Positions 31,641 through 40,487 are shown, numbered from the stretch's first letter. The stretch: 64,000 nucleotides of DNA from an uncultured Piscinibacter sp. (GCF_937952055.1 NZ_CALFYO010000019.1:434001-498000), one strand, 5' to 3'. Program-made: numbers and translations. The notes: generated by a model from the sequence alone, not told the origin.

Positions 31641-33647
31641 ATGACGCATTCGTTTGCCAGCAGCCTCGACGCCCTGAGCGGATGGCGCCGCTCGCTCGTG
31701 AGCCGCCTGGACGAGGTCGGCCGCTTCCTTTCCGACCACGACCTCTCCGATGCCACCGCGCAGGCGCAGCTCGAGGGCCTGCGCGAGCGGCTTGGCCAGG
31801 AGAAGCTGGTCGTCGCCTTCGTCGCCGAGTTCTCGCGCGGGAAGTCCGAGCTGATCAACGCCATCTTCTTCGCCGACGCCGGCCGGCGCATCCTGCCGGC
31901 GACGCCGGGCCGCACCACGATGTGCCCGGTCGAGCTGGCCTGGGATGCGAGCGAGCCGCCGGCGCTGTCGCTGCTGCCCATCGACACGCGCCTGACCGGG
32001 CAGTCGCTCGGTGAGCTGCGCAAGCTGCCCAAGGCCTGGAAGCTGGTCAGGCTGGATGTCGGCGACCCGCAGCGCCTGGCCGAGTCGCTGCGCGAGGTGA
32101 TGCGCACCGACTGGGTCAGCAAGGACCAGGCGCGCGAGCTCGGCTTCTGGAACGACGAGGCGCAGGACGAGAACCCGCCGCTGGACGAACTCGGCCGTGT
32201 CGAGGTGCCGGCCTGGCGCCATGCGCTGATCAACTATCCGCACCCGTTGCTCAAGCAGGGGCTGGTGGTGCTGGACACACCGGGCCTGAACGCGATCGGT
32301 GCGGAGCCCGAGCTGACCCTGAGCCTGTTGCCGACCGCGCATGCCACGGTGTTCATCCTCGGCGCCGATGCCGGTGTGACCAAGTCCGACCTCGCGATTT
32401 GGCGCGACCATCTCAGCGGCGACGCCTTCTCGCGCTTCGTGGTGCTGAACAAGATCGACGCGATGATCGACCCGCTGGCCACGGCCGAGCAGGTGCGCGA
32501 GCAGATCGAGGGCCAGCGCCGCGAGACGGCGCGCACGCTCGCCGTGCCGGCCGAGCGTGTCTACCCGCTCTCCGCACGCCAGGCGCTGGCGGCCCGTGTC
32601 GAAGGCGATGCCGCGGCGCTCGAACGCAGTCGACTGCCCGCGCTCGAGACGGCTCTCGGCGAGCAGTTGATGCCGCAGCGGCGAGCGCTGCTCGAGCGCG
32701 TCGTGCTCGACGTCGCGCAGCAGATCGAGTCGCACGTCGCGCGGCGCCTGAACGACAACCGGCGCCAGCTCGCCGAACAGACGCTGGAGCTGCGCGGATT
32801 GCGCGGCAAGAGCGGCGCCAAGCTGCAGATCATGCTGCAGCGCGTCGAGGCGGAGACTGCGGAGTTCGAGGCCTGCACGACCAAGCTGCAGGCGATGCGC
32901 ATGGTGCACAGCCGCATGCTGAAGGACGCCATGGTGGGCCTGTCGTCCGACCGGCTGCGCGAGGAAGTGGCGACGATGCAGCAGCAGATGTCGGCCAGCC
33001 TGCTCAACCTCGGCGCGAAGAGGTCCTTCGTCGCGCTGTGCCAGCGGCTGCGCGCGCTGCTCGCGGCGGCGCAGAAGAAGTCGATCGAGATCCGCCAGAT
33101 GCTGGAGGCCACGTTCAGCAAGCTGAACGCGGAGTTCGGCTTCGGACTGGCGCTGAATCCCGGCCCCGATCTCGACCGCTTCGCCGGCGAGCTGGACCTG
33201 ATCGAAAAGAGCTATGTGCAATACCTCGGCCTGACGCAGGCGCTGCGCCTGTCGCAGCCCAAGTTCATGGAGCAGTTCCGTCGCATGCTGATGTCCAAGC
33301 TGCGCGTCGTGTTCGAGAGCGCCAGCGCCGAGCTGGAGATGTGGAACAAGTCGGCCTCGGCGCAGGTCGACGCGCAGCTGCGTGAGCGCCGCCGCGGCTT
33401 CCGCCGCCGGCGCGAGTCGCTCGAGCGCATCCAGGCCGCCGCCAGCGAACTGGAGACGCGCCTCTCCGAGCTCGACACGCACGACCAGCGGCTGCAAGGC
33501 TTCGAGACGCGCTGCGCGGAACTGCTCGATGCGCTGCGTCAGCAGGCGCGCAGCGGCACGCGCGGCGAGGTGCCGTCGATGATCACCATCGACCTGCCGC
33601 TGGACGACCTCCCCGCGCCGCCGTCGCTGCGCCTCGTGAAGGCCTGA
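31641..33647 (+). CDS. Dynamin-family GTPase
   Basis: The 668-residue product has G1 in FVAEFSRGKSELINAI (about residues 60-75), a switch threonine in PATPGRTTMCP, G3 DTPGLNAIG and G4 LNKID. Long helical segments follow with coiled-coil character (LERVVLDVAQQIESH, LEACTTKLQAMR-like stretches and ELETRLSELDTHDQRLQGFE). This is the layout of bacterial dynamin-like proteins, which act on membranes. No transmembrane helix is obvious. It stands between gltD and mutY, 147 bases after gltD, with no functional link to either. The closest named relatives cannot be fixed by eye. Confidence 0.85.
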   Translation: MTHSFASSLDALSGWRRSLVSRLDEVGRFLSDHDLSDATAQAQLEGLRERLGQEKLVVAFVAEFSRGKSELINAIFFADAGRRILPATPGRTTMCPVELAWDASEPPALSLLPIDTRLTGQSLGELRKLPKAWKLVRLDVGDPQRLAESLREVMRTDWVSKDQARELGFWNDEAQDENPPLDELGRVEVPAWRHALINYPHPLLKQGLVVLDTPGLNAIGAEPELTLSLLPTAHATVFILGADAGVTKSDLAIWRDHLSGDAFSRFVVLNKIDAMIDPLATAEQVREQIEGQRRETARTLAVPAERVYPLSARQALAARVEGDAAALERSRLPALETALGEQLMPQRRALLERVVLDVAQQIESHVARRLNDNRRQLAEQTLELRGLRGKSGAKLQIMLQRVEAETAEFEACTTKLQAMRMVHSRMLKDAMVGLSSDRLREEVATMQQQMSASLLNLGAKRSFVALCQRLRALLAAAQKKSIEIRQMLEATFSKLNAEFGFGLALNPGPDLDRFAGELDLIEKSYVQYLGLTQALRLSQPKFMEQFRRMLMSKLRVVFESASAELEMWNKSASAQVDAQLRERRRGFRRRRESLERIQAAASELETRLSELDTHDQRLQGFETRCAELLDALRQQARSGTRGEVPSMITIDLPLDDLPAPPSLRLVKA

Positions 33648-33654
33648 TCCGCCG

Positions 33655-34713
33655 GTGCCGCCGGTGTCTTCGGGCGGCTTCGCTCGGCAGGTGATCGCCT
33701 GGCAGCGTTCGCACGGACGCCATGCGCTGCCCTGGCAGCGCACGCGTGATCCCTACCGCGTGTGGCTTTCCGAGATCATGCTGCAGCAGACGCAGGTGGC
33801 TACGGTGCTCGGCTACTACGAACGTTTCCTGCAGCGATTCCCCGACGTGCAGACGCTGGCCGCGGCGCCGCAGGACGATGTGCTGGCATTGTGGAGCGGC
33901 CTGGGCTACTACAGCCGCGCGCGCAATCTGCACCGCTGCGCGCAGGTGGTGGTGGCCGAGCACGGTGGAAGCTTCCCTGCCGACAGCAGCATGCTGACCC
34001 AGTTGCCTGGCATCGGCCGTTCGACCGCCGCAGCCATCGCCGCCTTCTGTTTCGGAGAGCGCGTGGCCATCCTCGACGGCAACGTGAAGCGGGTGCTCAC
34101 CCGCGTGCTCGGCTTCGACGGCGATCTCACCGAGTCGGCGCAGGAGCGAGCGCTGTGGAGCCGCGCCACCGACTTGCTGCCAGAGCAGGGCATCGAGGCC
34201 TACACCCAGGGCCTGATGGACCTGGGCGCGACGCTGTGTCTCGCGCGCACGCCGCAGTGCCCGGTCTGCCCGGTCAGGGAGCGCTGCGTCGCGGCGAACG
34301 AGGGCCGGCCCGAGCGCTACCCGGTGAAGACGCGCAGGCTCAGGCGCGGCACGCGCGAGCATGTCTGGCTCTGGCTGCGCTGGGGTGAGCGCATCTGGCT
34401 GGTGCAGCGGCCCGACCGCGGCGTGTGGGCCGGGCTGTGGAGCCTGCCGGAGTTCGATTCGACCGAAGCGCTGGGCGCGGCGTCGGCGAGCTGGCCGGGC
34501 CAGGGCGAGGCGTTGCCGAGCTTCACCCACGTGCTCACGCACCTGGACTGGACGCTGCATCCGCGCCGCTGGACGCTGCCCGCGGGTACACCCGCGACGC
34601 GCGTCGAGGGGATCGTCTCGCCCTGGCCCAGCGGCCGCTGGTTCACGCCGGACGAGGCGCTGGGCGCGGGCCTGCCCGCGCCACTGCGCAGGCTGCTCGC
34701 GAACGCGCGCTGA
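33655..34713 (+). CDS. mutY: Adenine DNA glycosylase MutY
   Basis: It removes adenine paired with 8-oxoguanine. The 352-residue product has the catalytic glutamate region in IMLQQTQVATV, the helix-hairpin-helix LPGIGRSTAAAIAAF, and the catalytic aspartate in AILDGNVKRVLTRVLG. The 4Fe-4S ligands are C-x6-C-x2-C-x5-C in CLARTPQCPVCPVRERC. A C-terminal NUDIX-like domain reads 8-oxoG (WAGLWSLPEF, THVLTHLDWTLHP). GTG 33,655 is the start, eight bases after the dynamin gene. Confidence 0.96.
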   Translation: MPPVSSGGFARQVIAWQRSHGRHALPWQRTRDPYRVWLSEIMLQQTQVATVLGYYERFLQRFPDVQTLAAAPQDDVLALWSGLGYYSRARNLHRCAQVVVAEHGGSFPADSSMLTQLPGIGRSTAAAIAAFCFGERVAILDGNVKRVLTRVLGFDGDLTESAQERALWSRATDLLPEQGIEAYTQGLMDLGATLCLARTPQCPVCPVRERCVAANEGRPERYPVKTRRLRRGTREHVWLWLRWGERIWLVQRPDRGVWAGLWSLPEFDSTEALGAASASWPGQGEALPSFTHVLTHLDWTLHPRRWTLPAGTPATRVEGIVSPWPSGRWFTPDEALGAGLPAPLRRLLANAR

Positions 34714-34720
34714 GCGCGCG

Positions 34721-35323
34721 CTACTTGACCACGCCCTTGCCGCGCAGGTATTCGTCGACGAGGCCGAGACGCACGCGGCCATCGGGCAACTCCATCAGCT
34801 TCTGCTTGGCCGCCAGCGGGATGGGCAGGATCTCGCACCAGCGGTTCGCCACCCAGCCGGCCTTGTCGAACTGATAGGGCTCTTCGAAGGGCTCGACCCC
34901 CTTGCCTTTCAGCGAGGCGATGGCGTTGGCCAGTCCGCGCACCGTCTCCAGCATCGGCTCCGCAGGCGCCACCGCGTCGTCGTCGGGCAGCAGTTCGACC
35001 TCGCCGATCCACAGGCCGTCGGCCTGCTGCCGCGTGCCCCCGATGCGAAAGCGCTGCGTCCCGCGACAGCGCAACTGCAGGATGCCGGGTCGTGCGCTGT
35101 CGACCTCGAGCAGTTCGGCGACCACGCCGATGTCCTCGAACACCACGGTGTCGTCGCCGCGGCGGACCTCGTGGCCCCTGAGCAGCGCCACCACGCCGAA
35201 GGGGCGACGCTCGCGCAGGCAGGCGGCGGCGAGGTCGAGATAGCGCGCCTCGAACACCTTCAGGCTCAACAGCCCGCCCGGGAACAGCACGGTCTGCAGG
35301 GGGAACAGCGGCAGCTCAGTCAC
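34721..35323 (-). CDS. LON substrate-binding (N-terminal) domain protein
   Basis: The 200-residue product consists only of the LON-type N-terminal domain: ELPLFPLQTVLFPGGLLSLKVFEARYL at the start and the family tail LQELLELPDGRVRLG-like (KQKLMELPDGRVRLGLVDEYLRGKG). It has no AAA or protease domain. Stand-alone LON-domain proteins are widespread and of uncertain role. A GTG start at 35,323 overlaps the rapZ stop by eight bases, so it is the last gene of the nadK-recN-rapZ run. It converges with mutY. Confidence 0.85.
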   Translation of the reverse strand: MTELPLFPLQTVLFPGGLLSLKVFEARYLDLAAACLRERRPFGVVALLRGHEVRRGDDTVVFEDIGVVAELLEVDSARPGILQLRCRGTQRFRIGGTRQQADGLWIGEVELLPDDDAVAPAEPMLETVRGLANAIASLKGKGVEPFEEPYQFDKAGWVANRWCEILPIPLAAKQKLMELPDGRVRLGLVDEYLRGKGVVK

Positions 35324-36311
35324 GCTCGTCGAGCTCGCGATGCCGCACCAGCGTGCCGGAGCGCGCGCCGAAACGCTTCGCCAGCATTTCGGCGAAGTAC
35401 ACCGAGCGATGCTGGCCACCGGTGCAACCGATGGCCACGGTCAGATAGCTGCGCTGGTCGGCCTCGAAGGCAGGCAGCCAGCGCGCGAGGAAGGATTCGA
35501 TCTGCATCAGCATCTCGGCGGCTTCGGGCTGGGCCTGCAGGTACTCGATCACCGGCGCGTCGCGTCCGGACTGCGGGCGCAACTCGCGGATGTAGTAGGG
35601 GTTGGGCAGCACGCGGACGTCGAACACGTAGTCGGCGTCCAGCGGCACGCCGTGCTTGAAGGCGAAGCTCTCGAACACCAGCGTGAGGCGGTGCGCATCG
35701 GCCTTCACGAGGTCACGCATCCAGGCGCGCAGCTGTGCCGGGCGCAGCTGGCTGGTGTCGATCACGGTGGACACCTCGCGCAGCTCGGAGAGCAGTTCGC
35801 GCTCGAGCTCGATCGCGTCGATCAGCGCGCGGCGCCCGTCGATGGCGTTGTCGCCGCGCCGCCGCGCCGGACCGGGCCTGGGCTGATCGTCCGACAGCGG
35901 GTGCGGGCGGCGCGTTTCGGAGAATCGACGCACCAGCGCATCGGTGGTGGCGTCGAGGAAGACCGAGATGATCGCCACCCCCTCTCCGCGCAGCTGTTCC
36001 AGCAGGGGCAGCAGATGGGGCAGCGAACCGGCACTGCGCACGTCCACGGCGATGGCGACACGGCGATCCGAGCGAGCGTGTTCGATGCGCAGGAACTCGC
36101 GCAGCAGTTCGGGCGGAAGATTGTCGACGCAGTAGAAGCCGGCGTCCTCCAGCGCGTGCAGCGCGACCGACTTGCCCGAGCCGGAAATGCCCGTGACCAG
36201 CACCACTTCACTCGGCGCGCTGACCAAAGCGCTGGCCGCATCTCCTTCGGGACTGAAGTCCTCGAGGTTGTCGAGCACTTCGCGCAGGTTGTCGCCGCGC
36301 GGCTCGTTCAT
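35316..36311 (-). CDS. rapZ: RNase adapter protein RapZ
   Basis: This is a nucleotide-binding and RNA-binding adapter of 331 residues. Walker A GISGSGKS and the GFYCVDNLPPELL motif mark the N-terminal kinase-like domain. The C-terminal domain has SFAFKHGVPLDADYVFDVR, NPYYIREL, and IGCTGGQHRSVYFAE. In enterobacteria it guides RNase E to the glmZ sRNA, controlling GlmS; the target in betaproteobacteria is less certain. An Arg/Pro/Gly-rich insert (about residues 143-162) follows HPLSDD. It overlaps recN by four bases. Confidence 0.95.
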   Translation of the reverse strand: MNEPRGDNLREVLDNLEDFSPEGDAASALVSAPSEVVLVTGISGSGKSVALHALEDAGFYCVDNLPPELLREFLRIEHARSDRRVAIAVDVRSAGSLPHLLPLLEQLRGEGVAIISVFLDATTDALVRRFSETRRPHPLSDDQPRPGPARRRGDNAIDGRRALIDAIELERELLSELREVSTVIDTSQLRPAQLRAWMRDLVKADAHRLTLVFESFAFKHGVPLDADYVFDVRVLPNPYYIRELRPQSGRDAPVIEYLQAQPEAAEMLMQIESFLARWLPAFEADQRSYLTVAIGCTGGQHRSVYFAEMLAKRFGARSGTLVRHRELDERD

Positions 36312-37990
36312 GGCTTGCGCCCCTTGCGCGTCGGTGGCGCCGTCGAGGCGCCCACCGACAGCATCTCCTGGGCGTGAGCCAGGCTGGTGCCGGACAGCCG
36401 CTCGCCGCCGAGCATGCGAGCCACCTCGGCGACGCGCGCCTCGCTGGCCACCGCGCGCACCTCGCTGCGCACGCCGCCGCCCTGCGCCAGCTTGGCGACG
36501 ACGAGGTGATGGTCGGCGCAGGCCGCCACCTGCGGCAGGTGCGTGACGGCAAGCACCTGGCGGTCGCGACCGAGCTGCTTCATCAGTCGGCCCACCGTCT
36601 CGGCCACCGCGCCGCCCACGCCGGCGTCGACCTCGTCGAAGATCAGCGTGCCGGCCTCACCGAGCTGGCTGGTGGTGACGGCGATGGCCAGCGCGATGCG
36701 CGACAGTTCGCCACCCGAGGCCACCTTGGCCAGCGGCCGCGGCGTGCTGCCGGCATGGCCGGCGACGAGGAACTCGGCGGACTCCATCCCGAAGGACTGA
36801 GCGGCCTCTTGCGCCTGCAGCGTGACCTCGAAGCGGCCGCCGGCCATGCCGAGCTGCTGCATCGCCTGCGTCACGGCGGCGGCGAGCTTCGGCGCCGCGG
36901 CACGGCGCTGCTTCGAGACCTGAGTCGCCTCCCTGTCGAAGGTCGCCTTCGCGATGTCGGCGTCGCGCTGCAGGCCGTCGAGGTCGGTCGCCGCGTCGAG
37001 CGCCGTCAGCTCGGCGCGCCATTGCGCCAGCAGCATCGGCAGTTCCATCGGCGGCCGCCGATAGCGGCGTGCCAGGCTCATCCAGGCGGACAGACGCTCG
37101 TCCAGCGCCTGCAGGCGCTGCGGGTCGAGATCGGCGCGGTTCAGATAGCCCGACAGCGTGTGCGAAGCATCCTGCAACTGCGCCAGCGCGCCCTGCAGCA
37201 CCTCGACGACGCCCGCCAGCGCAGCGTCGTACTCGGCGACGTCCTGCAGCTTGTCGATCGCCAAGCCGGCGAGGCGTTCGGCGTTCTCCTCGGCCTCGGA
37301 CAGCGCGTCGAGCGCGGTGCGCGCGCCGTCCATCAGCGCCTGGGCATGGGACAGGCGCCGGTGCTCGGCGTCGAGCTCGTCCCACTCGCCCTGGCCGGGC
37401 GCGAGCCTGTCGAGCTCGCCGATCTGCCAGGCCAGGCGCTCGCGCTCGCGCTCCAGATCGGCCTGCGCGCCGCGCGCCCTGTCCAGCGATTCCTGCGCCG
37501 CGCGCCACTGTTGCCAGGCCGCCGCGAGCGGCGCGGTGGCGATGCCGCCGTAGGCGTCGAGCAGGGCGCGCACCGAGGTGGTCCGCGTCAGGCTCTGCCA
37601 GGCATGCTGGCCATGGATGTCGACGAGGTGGTCGGCCACCTCGCGCAACTGCGCCAGCGTGGCGGGACTGCCGTTGATCCAGGCGCGGCTCTTGCCCTGG
37701 AGATCGATCGTGCGGCGCAGCAGCAGGCTGTCGGCGTCGTCGAAGCCGGCCTCGTCCAGCCAGTCGGCGAGGCTCGCCGGCCGATCGAACTCAGCGCCGA
37801 TCTCGGTGCGCGCCGCACCCTCGCGCACCATGCCGGCGTCGCCGCGGCTGCCGAGCGCGAGCTGCAGCGCGTCGATGAGGATGGACTTGCCCGCACCGGT
37901 CTCACCGGTAAGCACGGTGAAGCCGCCGTCGAGCTCGACCTCGAGCTCGGTGACGATGACGAAGTCCCGCAGGGTCAGGCGCCTCAGCAT
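36308..37990 (-). CDS. recN: DNA repair protein RecN
   Basis: This SMC-like ATPase of 560 residues acts in double-strand break repair. Walker A GETGAGKS is at residues 29-36, long coiled coils fill the middle (LDRARGAQADLERERERLAWQIGEL), and the signature with Walker B is in LASGGELSRIALAIAV-like KVASGGELSRIALA and LIFDEVDAGVGG. Its ATG shares one base with the nadK stop (TGATG), so it is coupled to nadK. Confidence 0.96.
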   Translation of the reverse strand: MLRRLTLRDFVIVTELEVELDGGFTVLTGETGAGKSILIDALQLALGSRGDAGMVREGAARTEIGAEFDRPASLADWLDEAGFDDADSLLLRRTIDLQGKSRAWINGSPATLAQLREVADHLVDIHGQHAWQSLTRTTSVRALLDAYGGIATAPLAAAWQQWRAAQESLDRARGAQADLERERERLAWQIGELDRLAPGQGEWDELDAEHRRLSHAQALMDGARTALDALSEAEENAERLAGLAIDKLQDVAEYDAALAGVVEVLQGALAQLQDASHTLSGYLNRADLDPQRLQALDERLSAWMSLARRYRRPPMELPMLLAQWRAELTALDAATDLDGLQRDADIAKATFDREATQVSKQRRAAAPKLAAAVTQAMQQLGMAGGRFEVTLQAQEAAQSFGMESAEFLVAGHAGSTPRPLAKVASGGELSRIALAIAVTTSQLGEAGTLIFDEVDAGVGGAVAETVGRLMKQLGRDRQVLAVTHLPQVAACADHHLVVAKLAQGGGVRSEVRAVASEARVAEVARMLGGERLSGTSLAHAQEMLSVGASTAPPTRKGRKP

Positions 37991-38865
37991 CAGGTCACTC
38001 CGGCGTTCCAGTGCAGCTTGCGGCGCAGCGTCGCGTAGTAGCTCCAGCCGCGCGGATGCAGGAAGCGCACCTGGTCGCGCGATCGCCGCACGGCGATGCG
38101 GTCGCCATGCAGCAGGCTGGCCAGTGCGTGCATGTCGAAGGACACGCTGGTGTCACGGCCGGTGACGATCTCGATGACGATCTCGCCGGTGTCGGGCAGC
38201 ACGATGGGGCGGTTGGACAGGTCGTGAGGCGCGATCGGCACCATCACGAAGCCGGCGATGCCGGGGTGCAGGATCGGCCCGCCGGCCGACAGCGCATAGG
38301 CCGTCGAGCCGGTGGGCGAGGCGAGGATGAGGCCGTCGGCGCGGAAGTTGGCGACGAACTCGGCGCCGATCTCCACCTTCAGCTCGACCATGCTGCTGGC
38401 CGCGCCGCGGCTGACCACCACGTCGTTGACGGCGAAACCCTCGAAGATGCGCTCGTCGTCGCGCAGCACGCAGCCGGTCAGCATGGTGCGGCGCTCCTCC
38501 TCGTAGTCGCCGGCGATCATCGGCGCGAGCGCCTGGGCGAACTGGCCGATGGGCACGTCGGTGATGAAGCCGAGCCGACCCTGGTTGATGCCCACCAGCG
38601 GCGTGCCGTGGCGCGCCAGTTCGCGTGCGATGCCGAGCATGGTGCCGTCGCCGCCGACCACCACGGCCAGGTCGCAATGGCGACCGAGTTCGTCGGCCGT
38701 GAAGGCGCCGTAGTCGGCGATGCCGGTGTTCTGCGCCGTCTGCTCCTCCAGCGACACCTCCAGGCCCTGCCGCACGAGGAAATGCGCAATCTCCTCGAGC
38801 ACCGGGCGGATGCCCCGCGCCTGGTACTTGCCCACCAGCGCGGCGTGTCGGAAACGGCTTGACAT
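37990..38865 (-). CDS. nadK: NAD kinase
   Basis: It phosphorylates NAD to NADP. The 291-residue product has the GGDGTMLG motif, NQGRLGFITD, the NDVVVSRG substrate segment and the SPTGSTAYALSAGGPI signature. The start is ATG 38,865 (MSSRFRHAAL); the open frame continues upstream, but only as antisense of hrcA. It is the first gene of a nadK-recN-rapZ-LON run, divergent from hrcA. Confidence 0.96.
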   Translation of the reverse strand: MSSRFRHAALVGKYQARGIRPVLEEIAHFLVRQGLEVSLEEQTAQNTGIADYGAFTADELGRHCDLAVVVGGDGTMLGIARELARHGTPLVGINQGRLGFITDVPIGQFAQALAPMIAGDYEEERRTMLTGCVLRDDERIFEGFAVNDVVVSRGAASSMVELKVEIGAEFVANFRADGLILASPTGSTAYALSAGGPILHPGIAGFVMVPIAPHDLSNRPIVLPDTGEIVIEIVTGRDTSVSFDMHALASLLHGDRIAVRRSRDQVRFLHPRGWSYYATLRRKLHWNAGVT

Positions 38866-38921
38866 GCGAGGAATTACACCACAGGGCCCTCGGGCGAATC
38901 GGGGAGAAAGTCCGTCGCGCC

Positions 38922-38927
38922 TACAAT
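38922..38927 (+). promoter_or_regulatory. Candidate -10 box (TACAAT) for hrcA
   Basis: TACAAT overlaps the first possible hrcA start (ATG 38,926) and ends seven bases before the second (ATG 38,935). If functional, it makes the second ATG the likely start and the message leaderless. No strong -35 box and no CIRCE element were seen here. Confidence 0.4.
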
Positions 38928-38934
38928 GAAAACC

Positions 38935-39945
38935 ATGCTGGACGAGCGCGCCAAGACGCTGTTGAAGACCCTGGTCGAACGCTACATCGCCGACGGTCAG
39001 CCGGTGGGTTCGCGCACGCTTTCGCGCGCCAGCGGTCTGGAGCTGTCGCCGGCGACCATCCGCAACGTGATGGCCGACCTGGAAGAGCTCGGCCTCATCG
39101 CCAGCCCGCACACCAGCGCCGGCCGCGTGCCCACGGCGCGCGGCTACCGGCTTTTCGTCGACACCATGCTGACGGCGCAGCCGCTCAATCTCGAGACGCC
39201 GCCGGCTGCCGCGTTGCCGCCCGACCAGCCGCAGCGGGTGATCGCCAACGCGGCGCAGTTGCTGTCCAGCCTGTCGAGCTTCGTCGGTGTGGTGACGGCG
39301 CCGCGCAAGCCGAGCGTGTTCCACCACATCGAGTTCATGCGCCTGTCGGAGAAGCGCGTGCTGGTGATCATCGTCGCCCCCGACGGCGACGTGCAGAACC
39401 GCGTCATCTTCACCGCGCAGGACTACACGCAGGCGCAGCTGATCGAGGCGAGCAACTACCTGACCGCGCACTATGCCGGCCTGACCATCGAGCAGGTGCG
39501 CGAAAGGCTGAAGACGGAAGTGGAGGCGCTGCGCGGCGAGATCGCTGCACTGATGCAGGCCGCGGTGCAAGCCGGCAGCGAGGCCATCGCCGACAGCCAG
39601 GAACAGGTGGTGATCTCCGGCGAGCGCAACCTGCTCACCGTGCAGGACCTCGCCAGCGACATGGGATCTCTGCGCAAGCTTTTCGACCTGTTCGAGCAGA
39701 AGACGCAGCTGATGCGCCTGCTCGAGGTCAGCAGCCGCGCCGAGGGCGTGCGCATCTACATCGGTGGCGAGAGCATGGTGGTGCCCTACGAGGAGCTGTC
39801 GGTGGTCTCGGCGCCCTACGTCGTCGACGGGCAGGTGGTCGGCACGCTCGGGGTGATCGGACCGACGCGCATGGCCTACGACCGCATGATCCAGATCGTC
39901 GACATCACTTCGCGACTGGTCAGCAACGCACTCAGCACGAAATAG
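38935..39945 (+). CDS. hrcA: Heat-inducible transcriptional repressor HrcA
   Basis: It represses groESL/dnaK-type operons by binding CIRCE elements. The 336-residue product has an N-terminal winged helix (LVERYIADGQPVGSRTLSR, SPATIRNVMADLEELGLI), the SPHTSAGRVPTARGYRLFVD motif, and a GAF-like C-terminal domain with IYIGGES and GTLGVIGPTRMAYDRMI. ATG 38,935 (MLDERAKTLLK) matches the family start better than 38,926 and avoids overlap with the -10 box. Confidence 0.95.
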   Translation: MLDERAKTLLKTLVERYIADGQPVGSRTLSRASGLELSPATIRNVMADLEELGLIASPHTSAGRVPTARGYRLFVDTMLTAQPLNLETPPAAALPPDQPQRVIANAAQLLSSLSSFVGVVTAPRKPSVFHHIEFMRLSEKRVLVIIVAPDGDVQNRVIFTAQDYTQAQLIEASNYLTAHYAGLTIEQVRERLKTEVEALRGEIAALMQAAVQAGSEAIADSQEQVVISGERNLLTVQDLASDMGSLRKLFDLFEQKTQLMRLLEVSSRAEGVRIYIGGESMVVPYEELSVVSAPYVVDGQVVGTLGVIGPTRMAYDRMIQIVDITSRLVSNALSTK

Positions 39946-39954
39946 GTGCCTGCC

Positions 39955-39960
39955 TACAAT
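39955..39960 (+). promoter_or_regulatory. Candidate -10 box (TACAAT) of the tRNA gene
   Basis: TACAAT lies 11 bases before the mature tRNA 5' end and ten bases after the hrcA stop. The -35 region is not close to consensus. It would allow tRNA transcription independent of hrcA. Confidence 0.45.
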
Positions 39961-39970
39961 CGGCCCTCCC

Positions 39971-40047
39971 GGGCCGTTAGCTCAGCTGGTCAGAGCAGAG
40001 GACTCATAATCCTTTGGTCGTTGGTTCAAGTCCAACACGGCCTACCA
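39971..40047 (+). tRNA. tRNA with CAT anticodon (Ile2 favoured over elongator Met)
   Basis: The 77-base gene folds as a full cloverleaf: acceptor GGGCCGT / ACGGCCT with a G-T pair at 1-72, D stem GCTC/GAGC, anticodon loop CTCATAA, T arm GTTGG-TTCAAGT-CCAAC, discriminator A and an encoded CCA. The anticodon is CAT. The GACTCATAATC stem-loop and the TTGGTCG-TTCAAGTCC side resemble E. coli tRNA-Ile2 (whose C34 is changed to lysidine by TilS) more than elongator Met. The identity call rests on remembered sequences. Confidence 0.9.
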
Positions 40048-40400
40048 CGGAAATCAAGGGCTTGTCGCTGAACGCGAAGGCCGGATCCCACGACTCGCGC
40101 CCAGGGGCGCCGTGGCCCGCTGCAACCGTGCAAGAGTTTGCCGTGTGCGCGATTGACGGTTCATCGTGACCGTCCATGCCGAGCACCTTGCCTCCGGTCG
40201 GCCTCACCTGATCTGACCGTCGCACCGGCCACGCTGGCGCCTCATCCAGGCGTTCGCTTCGGCCTGAATTGAGCACACCCTCGCGGCGGCGCGGGGCGTT
40301 CGAGGGCGACGCGGGACGCGGATGCCGGTCCGGCGCCGAGGGGAGGCCCAGGCCAGACCGCTTCGAAGTCGGGCCAGCAGCCCTGGACTGCTGTGCCGTT

Positions 40401-40416
40401 TGTCGCAAACAGCACA
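40401..40416 (+). promoter_or_regulatory. NifA upstream activator site of the nifB operon
   Basis: TGT-CGCAAACAGC-ACA is an exact TGT-N10-ACA NifA site. It is nested in larger symmetry (CTGTGC at 40,391 against GCACAG at 40,412, and GTTTG-TCG-CAAAC). It lies about 70 bases upstream of the -24/-12 promoter, a usual distance for activation by looping. Confidence 0.8.
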
Positions 40417-40471
40417 GCGTGCCGCGCCGGCCGCCATCGCCTAAGTCTCTGATTCTCAAGGCTTCTCGCTC

Positions 40472-40487
40472 TGGCACGGCTCTCGCA
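40472..40487 (+). promoter_or_regulatory. Sigma-54 (-24/-12) promoter of nifB
   Basis: TGGCACG-GCTC-TCGCA keeps the GG and GC dinucleotides ten bases apart. The -24 half is perfect; the -12 half is TCGC instead of TTGC. Transcription would start near 40,498, about 30 bases before the nifB ATG. Confidence 0.75.

Noticed and set aside
40004..40477. Minus-strand 157-codon frame ending GRVGLEPTTKGL
   Set aside because: That ending is the well-known product of translating a tRNA gene backwards; the rest has no likeness.
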